Source of the DNA: Verrucomicrobiota bacterium
GTDB lineage: Bacteria; Verrucomicrobiota; Verrucomicrobiia; Chthoniobacterales; UBA10450
Assembly (NCBI GenBank): GCA_003219175.1
Contig: QHPU01000069.1
Location: 1-39,291 of the forward strand
Reading direction: 5' to 3'
DNA: 39,291 nucleotides
Position 1 is the stretch's first letter, and each line of letters starts with the position of its first letter. Under the pieces are notes generated by a model. It ran no database searches. It worked only from the letters and a program-made list of their open reading frames with translations, and was not told the DNA's origin. The position numbers and the translations under genes are program-made. Positions 8,146 through 17,348 of the stretch are shown piece after piece.

Positions 8146-9110
8146 CGTTTTTCCAGCACCCAGTGATTCTCGCCTAGCCACTCTACTGTCTTAATAACTG
8201 AACTACGAATCGTTAGCTTCGTTCGCCATCCAGTCTTCTGAATTCTTGTCGTATCCAGAAAGATAAATGGATTGTCCCCAACCCACCCCCGATCGCCGCC
8301 GCTAAATATCAATTGTGGGGTTAAGCCAAGGTATTCGGTGATCCAGCCAATGGAGTCGGTAACGCGACAATATTCCGGAGCGCCAAGATTATAAATATGG
8401 ACCCGCTGAGGGTTATCTGATTCCCCATCTATCGTCATCACATGCAGCATCGCTTCGATGCAATCTTTGATGTAAAGGTAAGACTTGCGCTGCGTGCCAT
8501 CGCCTAACACATCCAGCCGGTGCGGATGTTTCAGAAGTTGCCGATAAAAATCGAAAATGTGCCCATGAGTATAGCGTTCGCCAAGAATCGAAACGAAACG
8601 AAAAATGTAGCCTTCGAATCCAAACCCCTCGCAATAGGCCTGGATCAGACCCTCGCCAGCGAGTTTAGATGCTCCGTAGAGGGAGGTTTGTATCGGGAAA
8701 GGCGCATCCTCAGGAGTCGGGAAAGTTGTAGCTTCACCATACACCGAGCCGGTCGATGAGAACGCGATCGTCTTAACGCCATTCGCGCGCATTGCTTCCA
8801 GCACGTTGAAGGTTGCTATCGTATTTTGCTCCAAATCTTTGGGTGGATGCTCGAGGCCAAAGCGTACATCGGCGTTTGCGGCCAGATGAAAAACGCGGTC
8901 GCAGCCGTCCATGGCAGTCGTAAGTTTGGGTAAATCCAGGATGTCTCCGTGAACTAATTGAAAAAGGGGGTTTTCTGAGGCGGCGCGCAGGAAATCACGT
9001 TGGCCTGTGGAAAAGTTATCCCAGGCAATTACTGAGTCACCCCGTGCCAGAAGTGCATCGGTCAAGTGGCTGCCGATAAATCCAGCGGCACCGGTGATGA
9101 AACTTTTCAC
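8142..9110 (-). CDS. NAD-dependent sugar epimerase/dehydratase (extended SDR, UDP-glucose 4-epimerase-like)
   Basis: A 322-residue extended SDR. The N-terminus MKSFITGAAGFIGSHLTDAL carries the GxxGxxG dinucleotide motif. A DNFSTG segment follows the second beta strand as in GalE/WbpP-like enzymes, STGSVYGE carries the active-site Ser/Thr, and YGASK is the catalytic pair. Residues RFVSILGERYTHG and SYLYIKDCIEAM match the substrate domain. The family interconverts or dehydrates nucleotide sugars. The stop overlaps the start of the nucleotide-sugar dehydrogenase-like gene by 4 nt, and it starts 4 nt after the methyltransferase-glycosyltransferase stop, so it is cotranslated. Exact reaction (4-epimerase against 4,6-dehydratase) cannot be fixed from the visible motifs. 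Confidence 0.87.
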   Translation of the reverse strand: MKSFITGAAGFIGSHLTDALLARGDSVIAWDNFSTGQRDFLRAASENPLFQLVHGDILDLPKLTTAMDGCDRVFHLAANADVRFGLEHPPKDLEQNTIATFNVLEAMRANGVKTIAFSSTGSVYGEATTFPTPEDAPFPIQTSLYGASKLAGEGLIQAYCEGFGFEGYIFRFVSILGERYTHGHIFDFYRQLLKHPHRLDVLGDGTQRKSYLYIKDCIEAMLHVMTIDGESDNPQRVHIYNLGAPEYCRVTDSIGWITEYLGLTPQLIFSGGDRGWVGDNPFIFLDTTRIQKTGWRTKLTIRSSVIKTVEWLGENHWVLEKR

Positions 9111-9114
9111 CGCG

Positions 9115-10860
9115 TTAGGTCTGCCCGATTATGAGCTGCTCGTCATCGGCGGGCTCCGGAATAGCCTCTCGCTCCCGTTCGATTTCGCACAGTGGATCAA
9201 AGCTACTCAGCCGAAGTCTGATTAAGACGCGTAGCCATGTTATTGGGTCATAGAAGATCGAAACCTTTTTGCCTTCCGAAAAAGAGCGGGACCGATAATT
9301 GACGGGGATTTCGAGAGGCCGATAACCTTTGCGGAGGAAATTAATCACTAACTCCCAGTCAAAGTCGAAACGATCGCACTCAAATCGAATACCATACAGG
9401 CAATCGCGCCGGAATACTTTGTACATGGTGAACGGATCTTTGAGAGAAGAGCCAAAGCAGATATTGATGAGGCCCGTAAAAAACCAGTGTGCTTGATTTA
9501 AGATAGCCGCGACAACCGGTTGATTTTCGAATTGGCGCATCTTCCATGTGCTCCCACCGTGACGCGCTCCAAGGACGAACGCCGCACGATTGCGCAGGAG
9601 CGGTTCGAGAAGCGCTTCATAGTCTTCGATGTCGTATTCAAAGTCGGCGTCTTGAATCAAAACAAAATCGCCGGTCACCTGGCTGAGCCCCGCTCGGACC
9701 GCATAACCTTTTCCACGCGGGACGTTCTGTAGTATTATTTTTACTTTGGGGTGACCGGAATACCGCAAGACCTGTTCGCGGGTGCCGTCGTTTGAGTTAC
9801 TTTCGACTACGATAAATTCAGTTTCCAACCCGTTCAGCTTCTTCGCCAGGAGGCGATTAAACACCTGTGAGAATGAACGTGCTTCGTTAAACACGGGGAC
9901 AACGATCGACAATCGATGGCGTTTTGGATGGTCCGCTCTACGGGCAAGCTGCACCATCCCGCTCGCCACCACATGAAAAGGCTTGTGTCGTAATTTCGTC
10001 GGAGTGAGTCTGTAAACCAGATCGGCCAGCCACGAGAGCCCCCGAACCTTGTATCGTGCGAAATGCCCGGCGATATAACCGACGTTCAGCGACTTAGTCC
10101 CCGGTTGCTCAATAATGTCTTTGTAGCCACCGTCGATCAAGAGAGTCTGGAGCGTGGAGGAATCGAAGTAGAAGAGATGTTCGGGTTTAAATTCCATCCA
10201 TCTGTTTTTGAGGAGACGCGCCGACCAGGAGTTCAAGGAGGGAGTGGCGATGAAGATGACGCCTCCCGGGCACAATAATTCGTGAACGCGTTCCAGAAGA
10301 TGACGCGGATTTCGGACATGTTCGATAACGTCGGAAAGAACGCACACTTCGTAGATACCCGCCCCCGGGACGTCAGTAATTTCCCCACATATGATTTCAA
10401 AGGGACAGCGAGATGCCATCTTTTTACTCGCCATCGCGCAGGCGTGCTCCGAATACTCCACCCCAGTGACCTTGAATCCACGTTCGATGGCACTAACCAA
10501 AAAATCGCCTTCGCCAGAGCCAACTTCGAGCAGGCGACCACCTCTCTGACCGCGATATCGTTCGATCAGATCGAGGTAAAGGCCAGCTGTCCTGCTTTTA
10601 AGGCGTTCTACGGATTCTTGACTCGCCTCGCTTCTACCGCGCAGGAAATAATCGCTGGCGTAAATACGGCCCAGTTCATCATCTGAAGGCTGAGGATTGG
10701 TCGACAAAAGGCCACAATCATCACATCTCACAATTCTGTACCCCGCAACGGAGAACAAATAGTGCAAGCGGGGACTGCGACAAACGACGCATTCCGTAGC
10801 CATGGGGCGAACCTCGGTGGCATGATCCGGCCTAATTGCTGCTGGGGCAATTTCAATCAT
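9115..10860 (-). CDS. Fusion of a zinc-ribbon SAM methyltransferase and a family 2 glycosyltransferase
   Basis: A 581-residue two-part protein. Residues ~20-45 form a small Cys cluster (CVVC, then CDDCG), as in sugar methyltransferases with an N-terminal metal site. Residues ~85-240 are a class I methyltransferase: LLEVGSGEGDF is motif I and CVLSDVIEHVRNP the post-I region. From ~315 a GT2 domain begins with RLSIVVPVFNEA, continues with VVESNSNDGT and LIQDADFEYD (DxD-like metal site), and ends near 550. The GT2 part resembles dolichol-phosphate-mannose-synthase-like enzymes that act on lipid-linked sugars, with no clear membrane anchor. The ATG at 10860 is preceded by AGGAAA about 5 nt upstream, which supports this start over the ATG at 10803. 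The fusion probably couples methylation with transfer in the same polymer pathway (inference). Confidence 0.85.
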   Translation of the reverse strand: MIEIAPAAIRPDHATEVRPMATECVVCRSPRLHYLFSVAGYRIVRCDDCGLLSTNPQPSDDELGRIYASDYFLRGRSEASQESVERLKSRTAGLYLDLIERYRGQRGGRLLEVGSGEGDFLVSAIERGFKVTGVEYSEHACAMASKKMASRCPFEIICGEITDVPGAGIYEVCVLSDVIEHVRNPRHLLERVHELLCPGGVIFIATPSLNSWSARLLKNRWMEFKPEHLFYFDSSTLQTLLIDGGYKDIIEQPGTKSLNVGYIAGHFARYKVRGLSWLADLVYRLTPTKLRHKPFHVVASGMVQLARRADHPKRHRLSIVVPVFNEARSFSQVFNRLLAKKLNGLETEFIVVESNSNDGTREQVLRYSGHPKVKIILQNVPRGKGYAVRAGLSQVTGDFVLIQDADFEYDIEDYEALLEPLLRNRAAFVLGARHGGSTWKMRQFENQPVVAAILNQAHWFFTGLINICFGSSLKDPFTMYKVFRRDCLYGIRFECDRFDFDWELVINFLRKGYRPLEIPVNYRSRSFSEGKKVSIFYDPITWLRVLIRLRLSSFDPLCEIEREREAIPEPADDEQLIIGQT

Positions 10861-10879
10861 CAGCTTTCCTCAATTCCTT

Positions 10880-13447
10880 TCACGATGGGGAAATAAGTTG
10901 CTCCCGTGGACCGAACCTGGAGATAACCGAAAGCCATCCTATCAATAGCACAAGTCCAGTAGCTCCGATCCATAATGATACGGTTAAATACTTAGGCCAA
11001 TAAGCAAAGGACACTGTATAGGTGCCGCCGTGTGCTAAAAAAATCCCCTTGAAAGCAGAATTAACTCGAAAATGGTCTTCGCGTTTACCATTCACAAGAA
11101 CATGGAAGTCCTCCGGAACGTATGCTTCTGTAAGAACGACTAGCCCCGGTCCAGGCGCCTGGATACGGAAAGAGGTTTTATTGCCGGTTAAAACATAGTC
11201 GGTCGCGGGCACGACTTGCCCGGGAGCGGAATTCCCCAGGTCACTGAGGACGTTGCTGAGTGCCGGCTGTGAACTTAAGTCAGCTTTTTGTACTGCCGCG
11301 AAAGGGCGACCATCGCCGCTATTGAGTAAGTCAATAAATTCATTCTCTCGTTGATAGACAGATAGTTTATCGGTGAAAAAAGCTCGCGGCCACACACTTT
11401 CGCTTTTATAAACATTCAAATCCAGAGAGGCCACAGCTTTCAGGTTCGGAAGGAGTGGCTTTCGTGCCGCAACGAAATCTAGAACGTAGCCGACATTAAG
11501 CATCTCGAAGAGGCGCGGGTTACTACCAAGTTCTTCTGCGTTCACTTTGTATCGCCAAGCCCCGTAGCATTTCAAGCCGGCAGCGTCCATCAGAGCTCGA
11601 TAATGCTTATTGACCAGTGGGTCGGGGGCATCGATCTGTTCGATCCCCACTGCGCCTCCGTATCCCGCAAGAAAATTATGATCAAGTCCAATCGCGCGCG
11701 AGGGTTGGTTTGAGCCATTTTCTATCAGCTGAAGTGCAGGCGAAGACTTTGCAATCAAGGATTCCCGATGATGCGGATTCATCACGTATGGGTCGAAAGG
11801 GGTCTTAAGATGCATCCCGTGCCGCCAGTGCAGAAGAATGAATAGGAACACTAGCGAAACGATATGCCACGCACGAAAGCGGTTTGCTGAGATCGCGTTT
11901 CGCGCAACTAAAGGCAATACAACCATCGCAACGATGAGCGAGAACGAGTAACGCCAAAAGAAGCGTGAGGCTTTCAAATGCTCGCCCAGGTGGAACAGTG
12001 TGATACTCGAGCGCTGCGCGGCCTGAGCGGAACCAACATAAAGCGCAAGCAGAAGCGACAACAGGACCACCATGCGAAGGTAGGTCCGTCTAAAATCAGA
12101 CGCCTGGCAGTCGTTCCAAAAAGTCTTGATGCCGAATCCCGCTAGTATCAGGAGACAAAGGATCGCGACACAAGAAAAGGTATTATCTATGTGCATAATG
12201 TTGCGGAGAAAGGGCACTCGAATGATTAAGGCTGGCGGAATGACTCCGAAGACCATCGCCAACGCTAGAATACAGGTAATGCCTAGGGCGAGGGGGAACC
12301 TCCTGTTATCACTTCTCTTTGAGCTAATGCAGAACCAAAGAACGCCTGCCAAGGTGAGAAAGTTCGCTGCCGGATCAAGATGGAGTTCGTTTGTATTGAG
12401 CTGGCGGTAGAAGATATCATCGAACAATCCGATAACGAGGCTGGGTTGGAGTTGAAAGGCGCCGCCCCGATCGTAAGCAGTCCACGAACTCCGGAGTACG
12501 TTCAAGAACGTCAACCAGATTGGCGTGGCGATAAGCACAAAGAGGATCTGAACACAAATTCCTTGCAGCACCTTAACGCTTCTGTTGCCTGCCACCGGAG
12601 TAACGCATATTAACGTAATCAAGCCACATGCATTCATGGCTAGGAGCAGGATATAGGCTTCCTTAACTGTGCCACTATTCATTACCATCCAGTTGGCCAC
12701 AACCATCGCGCCCAGCCAGGCCGCGGTTGCACGGCCGCGGCGCGCATCTGCGAATTTAAGCCAGCAAAGTAAGATCAATGGCGCATAGCAGACACTGAAG
12801 AAAGCGGGGTGCGCATAACGGTAGGAAAAGAAACCGATGAATGGCGAGCTGATCGCCATGATTATGGCCGCGGGGAGGTGCTTAGTTGCGTGAAGGACAC
12901 ATAGGCTGATGGAGAAAGCGAAGAAGAGTTTCGCGAGAATATATTTCACATCCCACCAACCAGCCGAACCATTTGTCAAAAGGACGAGCAGATGAAGTGG
13001 ATCGCCGAACATAGATTGACCCTGGCCCAGGAGAGGGACACCGGTAGAATCGTATCGGTTCCAAAGAGGCAATTCATGATGCTTCAGCAATGCTCTGCTC
13101 TCAACGACTGAAGTCGGCCACATGTACCACATCACCGCACCCAGGTCGACTCCTTTCTGATCGTCGGTCGTAGTATCTTTGTAACCTGGTACGGTGGGCA
13201 TTTTGCCATAGAGGAGGTACGCTCCCCCGTTGTTCGGTGAGACAAAACTCTTGCCGCAGAAGATTACTGGGTAACAGCTCAGCGAAACGCTCGTTATAGC
13301 TAATAGAAAGCAAATTGCGGAAGGGGATCTACGGGCGCAGGCGTCAGCGGGCGTGAGCCAACGTCTCCAAAACGTGCTAAACCGATCCCTCCAAGCTAAA
13401 TCGGCTACCGGCGGTGACTCAGTTGTGCGAATGGGAAGCATTCTCAA
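10880..13447 (-). CDS. YfhO-like polytopic membrane protein (putative GT-C type glycosyltransferase)
   Basis: An 855-residue integral membrane protein. A short cytoplasmic N-terminus is followed by a first membrane helix near residues 42-62, then a long extracytoplasmic loop with the pattern PLWNRYDSTGVPLLGQGQS. That loop is typical of YfhO-family and GT-C proteins, which use lipid-linked sugars outside the membrane. Roughly a dozen hydrophobic segments follow up to about residue 560. A soluble domain of ~230 residues comes next (FFTDKLSVYQREN, then VPEDFHVLVNGK), and a last membrane helix near 825-845. The gene lies 19 nt upstream of the methyltransferase-GT2 gene in the polysaccharide operon. 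It probably decorates or extends the polymer at the outer face of the membrane; donor and acceptor are unknown. Confidence 0.78.
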   Translation of the reverse strand: MRMLPIRTTESPPVADLAWRDRFSTFWRRWLTPADACARRSPSAICFLLAITSVSLSCYPVIFCGKSFVSPNNGGAYLLYGKMPTVPGYKDTTTDDQKGVDLGAVMWYMWPTSVVESRALLKHHELPLWNRYDSTGVPLLGQGQSMFGDPLHLLVLLTNGSAGWWDVKYILAKLFFAFSISLCVLHATKHLPAAIIMAISSPFIGFFSYRYAHPAFFSVCYAPLILLCWLKFADARRGRATAAWLGAMVVANWMVMNSGTVKEAYILLLAMNACGLITLICVTPVAGNRSVKVLQGICVQILFVLIATPIWLTFLNVLRSSWTAYDRGGAFQLQPSLVIGLFDDIFYRQLNTNELHLDPAANFLTLAGVLWFCISSKRSDNRRFPLALGITCILALAMVFGVIPPALIIRVPFLRNIMHIDNTFSCVAILCLLILAGFGIKTFWNDCQASDFRRTYLRMVVLLSLLLALYVGSAQAAQRSSITLFHLGEHLKASRFFWRYSFSLIVAMVVLPLVARNAISANRFRAWHIVSLVFLFILLHWRHGMHLKTPFDPYVMNPHHRESLIAKSSPALQLIENGSNQPSRAIGLDHNFLAGYGGAVGIEQIDAPDPLVNKHYRALMDAAGLKCYGAWRYKVNAEELGSNPRLFEMLNVGYVLDFVAARKPLLPNLKAVASLDLNVYKSESVWPRAFFTDKLSVYQRENEFIDLLNSGDGRPFAAVQKADLSSQPALSNVLSDLGNSAPGQVVPATDYVLTGNKTSFRIQAPGPGLVVLTEAYVPEDFHVLVNGKREDHFRVNSAFKGIFLAHGGTYTVSFAYWPKYLTVSLWIGATGLVLLIGWLSVISRFGPREQLISPS

Positions 13448-13611
13448 ACTCCTGAATTCTTTTCACCGGTTTCGATCGTGAGTTCAACGGAAATAACTTT
13501 AGGGAAAGGAAATTTCTCACCTGCCCTTCTCATGCCAGGTTGTTCCAGCCAGAAATCAATTCCGCTGGCTAAAAAGCGCGGCCGATCTTCGAGGCACACC
13601 CCTGATGGAAA
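13448..13611. other. Spacer within the polysaccharide operon
   Basis: This 164-nt spacer between the two polytopic membrane protein genes is the longest gap inside the otherwise tightly packed block from 1470 to 15045. No gene, clear hairpin or promoter was recognised in it. It could carry an internal promoter for the downstream genes, but nothing visible proves this. Confidence 0.3.
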
Positions 13612-15045
13612 CTACTGGCACATTAGTCGCGGCCATCTCGAAGCGGCGCCGAGAACGCCGGAGGCGACTATGAACGTCTCCGGAGGAATACCGTATCGAA
13701 ACATGTAAGAAAGCGTCATTACCGGGATCAAATAAAGGCCAAAGGCGCTCAGACCGAACAGGGCGATGCCAAGTCGGATTGGGCCCCTTGCTTTAACTAA
13801 TCCGGTGCCGGTGAGAATAAGAAGCACCGCCAGGATCAAGCCACTGGGACGCGAAAGATTCTGGTAGAACGCCAGTAGATATTGCCAGTGCAGACGAACG
13901 TTCGTGCCTTTGTATGAACGTGACATGGCTTGAACCACGCGTGCCTCTACTGCAGTATCTCGCCACCCGAATGATAAGATCTCGCGCGGTTGGCCCCCGC
14001 CAGGACGGTACGGCGAAATAGCAGGATCGACAAACCTGACGAGATCCGTCAGAACGGAGCGGACATAATCCCCGGGCTGATGGGCAATTGCGCGCTTTGC
14101 GAATTCTCCTAAGTCGCGGCCAGTCTTAGGTCCCGGCTCGAAATGATTCGCCGCAACGTTTTTCGGATCCCAAATGTAGCCGAATGGCCCAGGCCGTGTC
14201 GACGACGGGCGTTCATCGCATAGGATCGCAGTCCCGTCGGGGGGAGTGAATTTACCACAATCGGCAAATGGTGCGACGCGCGCGTAGAGATTCCACCCGC
14301 TCATGTCTGTTAAACCAAGGTATTGGCCGTGGCTGAAGTAAAATCCGCCGACATATAGGGCAAAGACACCCATCCCCGGTAACAATGCCGCCGCCAAGGC
14401 TGCACCCCTGGCGCGGAACGATCCCTTCACCCAGAGCGAAGTGGTCAAGACAAGGATCGGCAGCGGCACAACGCCCACGCTGCGCGTCAAGGCTGCCATT
14501 GCCAGCAAAGTGCTCGCGATTACGAGCCACCGCGGACTCAGATTCGGAACTAGCCCACAAGTTGCTGCCCAAAGGCCGCCCGCGGTCAAGAAGATCAACA
14601 AGTGATCCGCCATGACAGTGTGCTCGAGATAGAGACGATCTCCGGAAAGCAACGGAATCGCAGCGGGAATGCAGGCGATTGCTCGCACCACGCCGAGTCG
14701 ACGCATTGACAAATAAAAAAAGGTTCCGGTAACCAAGCCCAAAACGTGTTGGATCCAAATCGTAAACCAAAGCTGATTAGACAGCCGGCGCAGCAACCAC
14801 AAGAACATTGGATATCCCGCAGGCATCCAGAAATCGCTATACATTGGCCACCCGCCAACCCGGGCGTAGCGCTGCGAATCCTGGTGAAGCATAATGGCAG
14901 GAAAATAGGCCAGCATCAGAATCATTCGAAGCAGAATGCCGAGGGCAACCAGCACAAGGAATGGCCGGTAGCGAAGATCTCGCAATTGCGCCGATAGTGA
15001 TGCACCTACCGCAGCTCTCGAGATTTCGCTTGAGCTCTTATTCAC
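13612..15045 (-). CDS. Polytopic membrane protein, GT-C/PMT-like glycosyltransferase candidate
   Basis: A 477-residue multi-pass protein. A first hydrophobic segment near residues 28-50 is followed by the loop LHQDSQRYARVGGWPMY, with acidic residues soon after helix 1 as in GT-C (ArnT/PMT-like) enzymes. Further hydrophobic segments follow, one after LEHTVMADHLLIFLTAGG. A large extracytoplasmic loop covers about residues 230-390, and the C-terminus returns to membrane helices. It is the first gene of the minus-strand polysaccharide operon, 164 nt upstream of the YfhO-like gene and divergent from the sulfotransferase gene. Transfer from a polyprenyl-linked donor is likely from topology and context, but no catalytic residue can be proved from sequence alone. 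Confidence 0.7.
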   Translation of the reverse strand: MNKSSSEISRAAVGASLSAQLRDLRYRPFLVLVALGILLRMILMLAYFPAIMLHQDSQRYARVGGWPMYSDFWMPAGYPMFLWLLRRLSNQLWFTIWIQHVLGLVTGTFFYLSMRRLGVVRAIACIPAAIPLLSGDRLYLEHTVMADHLLIFLTAGGLWAATCGLVPNLSPRWLVIASTLLAMAALTRSVGVVPLPILVLTTSLWVKGSFRARGAALAAALLPGMGVFALYVGGFYFSHGQYLGLTDMSGWNLYARVAPFADCGKFTPPDGTAILCDERPSSTRPGPFGYIWDPKNVAANHFEPGPKTGRDLGEFAKRAIAHQPGDYVRSVLTDLVRFVDPAISPYRPGGGQPREILSFGWRDTAVEARVVQAMSRSYKGTNVRLHWQYLLAFYQNLSRPSGLILAVLLILTGTGLVKARGPIRLGIALFGLSAFGLYLIPVMTLSYMFRYGIPPETFIVASGVLGAASRWPRLMCQ

Positions 15046-15197
15046 GGTCCGGATTGTAGATGGAGCGTTCTAATATAGTCCAATCTCATCGCATCATCAG
15101 CCTAAGCCGGCGGGTTCACGATGGCTTCGACTCCAGTATTTCCTGAACTTGCCTGTCTCGCGAAGCCGAGGTGAGCTGTTATGATATTGCAGAGCCG
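15046..15197. promoter_or_regulatory. Divergent intergenic region between two polysaccharide operons
   Basis: This segment separates the minus-strand operon (start 15045) from the plus-strand operon (start 15171 or 15198), so promoters for both should lie here. An AT-rich hexamer TAATAT at about 15071-15077 could be part of a -10 element, but no convincing -35 partner is seen. A 17-codon frame runs from ATG 15121 to a TGA at 15172-15174 that overlaps the GTG candidate start (GTGA). It could be a leader peptide or chance. Confidence 0.3.
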
Positions 15198-16415
15198 ATG
15201 ACTGACGATTTTCGTGTTCTCATCACCGCCACAGAGAAGACCGGCAACACCTGGTTGAAATATCTGCTCGCCCACATTTACGAACTGCCTACGCCCTACA
15301 TCAGCCAGGATTTTTCCGAAGCGGAAGCCGATTCGCTCGGGAATCGGTGGGTGACGCATCAACATTTCCTTCCAGAGCGTCCTCTTCTCAATTGGGCGGC
15401 GAAGACACAGGCACATTTAGTGACAATGATCCGGCATCCGGCCGATATCTTCGTCTCGCTCTACCATTATTGCTGTAATTACCCTGACCATTACAAGGAC
15501 GACCCGGCGGTCTCCGCCGCACTCGCTGCCGACGCGGAAGAGCGGCAGGCCACTGCCGATTTAGCGCACCACGTGGTCGATGGCGAATTACTCCGCGTTC
15601 TCCAGGAACGCATCATGTGTGACGTTAACATTTCGATCAGCTGGATTCGCAGCGGCCTCAGTCTCGTGGTGCGCTACGAAGATCTCAGAGTCGATCCGCT
15701 AAAAACTCTGAGCACCCTGGCCGAATCGATCGTTCCGGTGTCGCGGGACTGCATCGAACAGGCGATTAAGGCTTGCGACATCAACGTCTTGCGGGGTAAC
15801 TATGCAATTGATAGCCGATTTTTCCGCCGAGCATTAATCGGCGAGTGGCGCAGCGCTTTGCCCATCCACGTTTTGCGTCGCTTCGCCGAAGAAGAGCCGT
15901 TTCGATCGCAGCTCTCCTTTCTTGGCTATAAAGTGAAATTCGACAAGAAGAGAGCGAAACCCCGAAAGGTAAAATCAACAGTTCCGGAGCCGACCCAAAA
16001 GCGTTTCGATAATGGAGTTCCTTTCGTTCCACTCCTAGCCAAGCTGCTGAAGAGTGCTCCGCCGGAGAAGAAGGCACGCTGGCACAATGTTCTCGATACG
16101 GCCTCACACGATTGCTTCTTCCATTGGGCGAATGCCACAGCCGACGAAGAATCCCTGGGAGCAGAGACAATTCCGCGACTGACTAATCTGGCGGTTTTTG
16201 TTTATAAGGAGCGGCCGGATCTGCAAGCGGCATTCCCAGATATATTCGACCTCAACCGCCTCGGCTATGCCGCGTGGTTTCTTCGTTATGCTGGGCACCG
16301 CTACGAATTGGATCGCTCTTTTCTCACGCCAATTGCTTTGAGCTGGATCAGCAAGCCCTCTTTAGCTGCTCATGTTCGCCGCTTCTTCGGCGCGATAGGC
16401 CTGGCTTTCTCTTAG
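15198..16415 (+). CDS. Sulfotransferase-domain protein with a C-terminal extension
   Basis: A ~405-residue protein. The N-terminus MTDDFRVLITATEKTGNTWLK contains the 5'-phosphosulfate loop (KTGNTW, about residues 14-19) of PAPS-dependent sulfotransferases. MIRHPADIFVSLYHY at about residues 77-91 is the 3'-phosphate-binding motif with the expected Arg and Ser. VVRYEDLRVDP fits the later part of the fold. The sulfotransferase domain covers about the first 250 residues. The last ~150 residues, including FVYKERPDLQAAFPD, match nothing I recognise. A GTG at 15171 would add nine residues; the ATG at 15198 is preferred because the conserved fold begins right after it. First gene of the plus-strand glycan operon, it probably sulfates a sugar of the polymer in the cytoplasm (inference). 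Confidence 0.82.
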   Translation: MTDDFRVLITATEKTGNTWLKYLLAHIYELPTPYISQDFSEAEADSLGNRWVTHQHFLPERPLLNWAAKTQAHLVTMIRHPADIFVSLYHYCCNYPDHYKDDPAVSAALAADAEERQATADLAHHVVDGELLRVLQERIMCDVNISISWIRSGLSLVVRYEDLRVDPLKTLSTLAESIVPVSRDCIEQAIKACDINVLRGNYAIDSRFFRRALIGEWRSALPIHVLRRFAEEEPFRSQLSFLGYKVKFDKKRAKPRKVKSTVPEPTQKRFDNGVPFVPLLAKLLKSAPPEKKARWHNVLDTASHDCFFHWANATADEESLGAETIPRLTNLAVFVYKERPDLQAAFPDIFDLNRLGYAAWFLRYAGHRYELDRSFLTPIALSWISKPSLAAHVRRFFGAIGLAFS

Positions 16416-16529
16416 CGCGGAGAAAGTTTGCGTTCGCCAAGGTGAGGTAAAACATGGAACGTCCCTCAGACAAGGCCCGTGAGGGCTGACGGAGATTAGT
16501 CGGTGGGGTAAACCATCCAGTTTGGTCGA

Positions 16530-17348
16530 ATGAATCAAAGCGTTGCCAGTCTTATCTGTTGTCCCGCCTGCCACGGCGGATTGCGTTCCGGGCGAGGCCA
16601 GTTCCAATGCGAGTCTTGTGGCGTCACCTATCGAATCCAAAATGACGTGCCGCTTTTCATCCAGGAAAACGTGGTCGCCGTTTCGTCCGACCACGTGTCC
16701 AACCCAATCGGTGCTGATTTCGAGGAGATCCTACGCAAAGGCGATGGCGTTATCCTTCACATCGGTGCCGGCGCCACCGCGCAGAAATATCCAACTTGCA
16801 TCGAATTCGAGCATAAGATTTTCAAACACACCGATGTCGTCGGCGACGCACATCAATTACCGTTTCGCGATGGGAGTTTTGACCGCGTCTTCGCTTTCAA
16901 CGTCTTTGAGCATCTGCGGGAACCGACACGCGCTGCGGCCGAAATCGCGCGAGTTCTAAAACCAGGTGGTACCGTTTCAATTCACACCGCTTTTCTGCAG
17001 GCGGTACACGAAGAACCCGCTCACTTTTACAACACCACAGAATACGGCTTGCTACGATGGTTTGCCGATTTCGAGATCGAAAAACTTTCCGTCTCACCGA
17101 ATTTCTCGCCCGGGATTATGCTTGCCTACCTCATGTCGAGCGTCGTCAACGTGCTCCGGGAGAACGGCGTTGCATGGCGAGAACAGGCGAGCGTGCAAGA
17201 AACTACCGTCGGCGAATGGGCGGACTTCTGGGCCGGTAAAACGGGACCGCCGGACGGATTCGACACGTTACAAAATCTGCCGCAAGCTGCGCAGAAGAAA
17301 ATCGCCGCCGGATTTGAGTTGATCGGGCGCAAACCGAATCGGAAATGA
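16530..17348 (+). CDS. SAM-dependent methyltransferase with N-terminal Trm112-like zinc ribbon
   Basis: A 272-residue protein. Residues ~9-36 hold a Cys-rich zinc ribbon (CCPACHG, then CESCGVTYRI) followed by DVPLFI, as in Trm112-like and YcaR-like modules. Residues ~70-180 form a class I methyltransferase: VILHIGAGATAQKYP replaces the usual motif I, VVGDAHQLPFRDGSFDRV matches motif II and III regions, and FNVFEHLREP and RVLKPGGTVSIH follow. The short glycine loop (HIGAGA) is a variant of the common DxGxGxG. The stop overlaps the start of the large glycosyltransferase by 4 nt (ATGA at 17345-17348), so the two are coupled. It likely methylates a glycan or lipid-linked sugar; the acceptor is unknown. 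Confidence 0.83.
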   Translation: MNQSVASLICCPACHGGLRSGRGQFQCESCGVTYRIQNDVPLFIQENVVAVSSDHVSNPIGADFEEILRKGDGVILHIGAGATAQKYPTCIEFEHKIFKHTDVVGDAHQLPFRDGSFDRVFAFNVFEHLREPTRAAAEIARVLKPGGTVSIHTAFLQAVHEEPAHFYNTTEYGLLRWFADFEIEKLSVSPNFSPGIMLAYLMSSVVNVLRENGVAWREQASVQETTVGEWADFWAGKTGPPDGFDTLQNLPQAAQKKIAAGFELIGRKPNRK

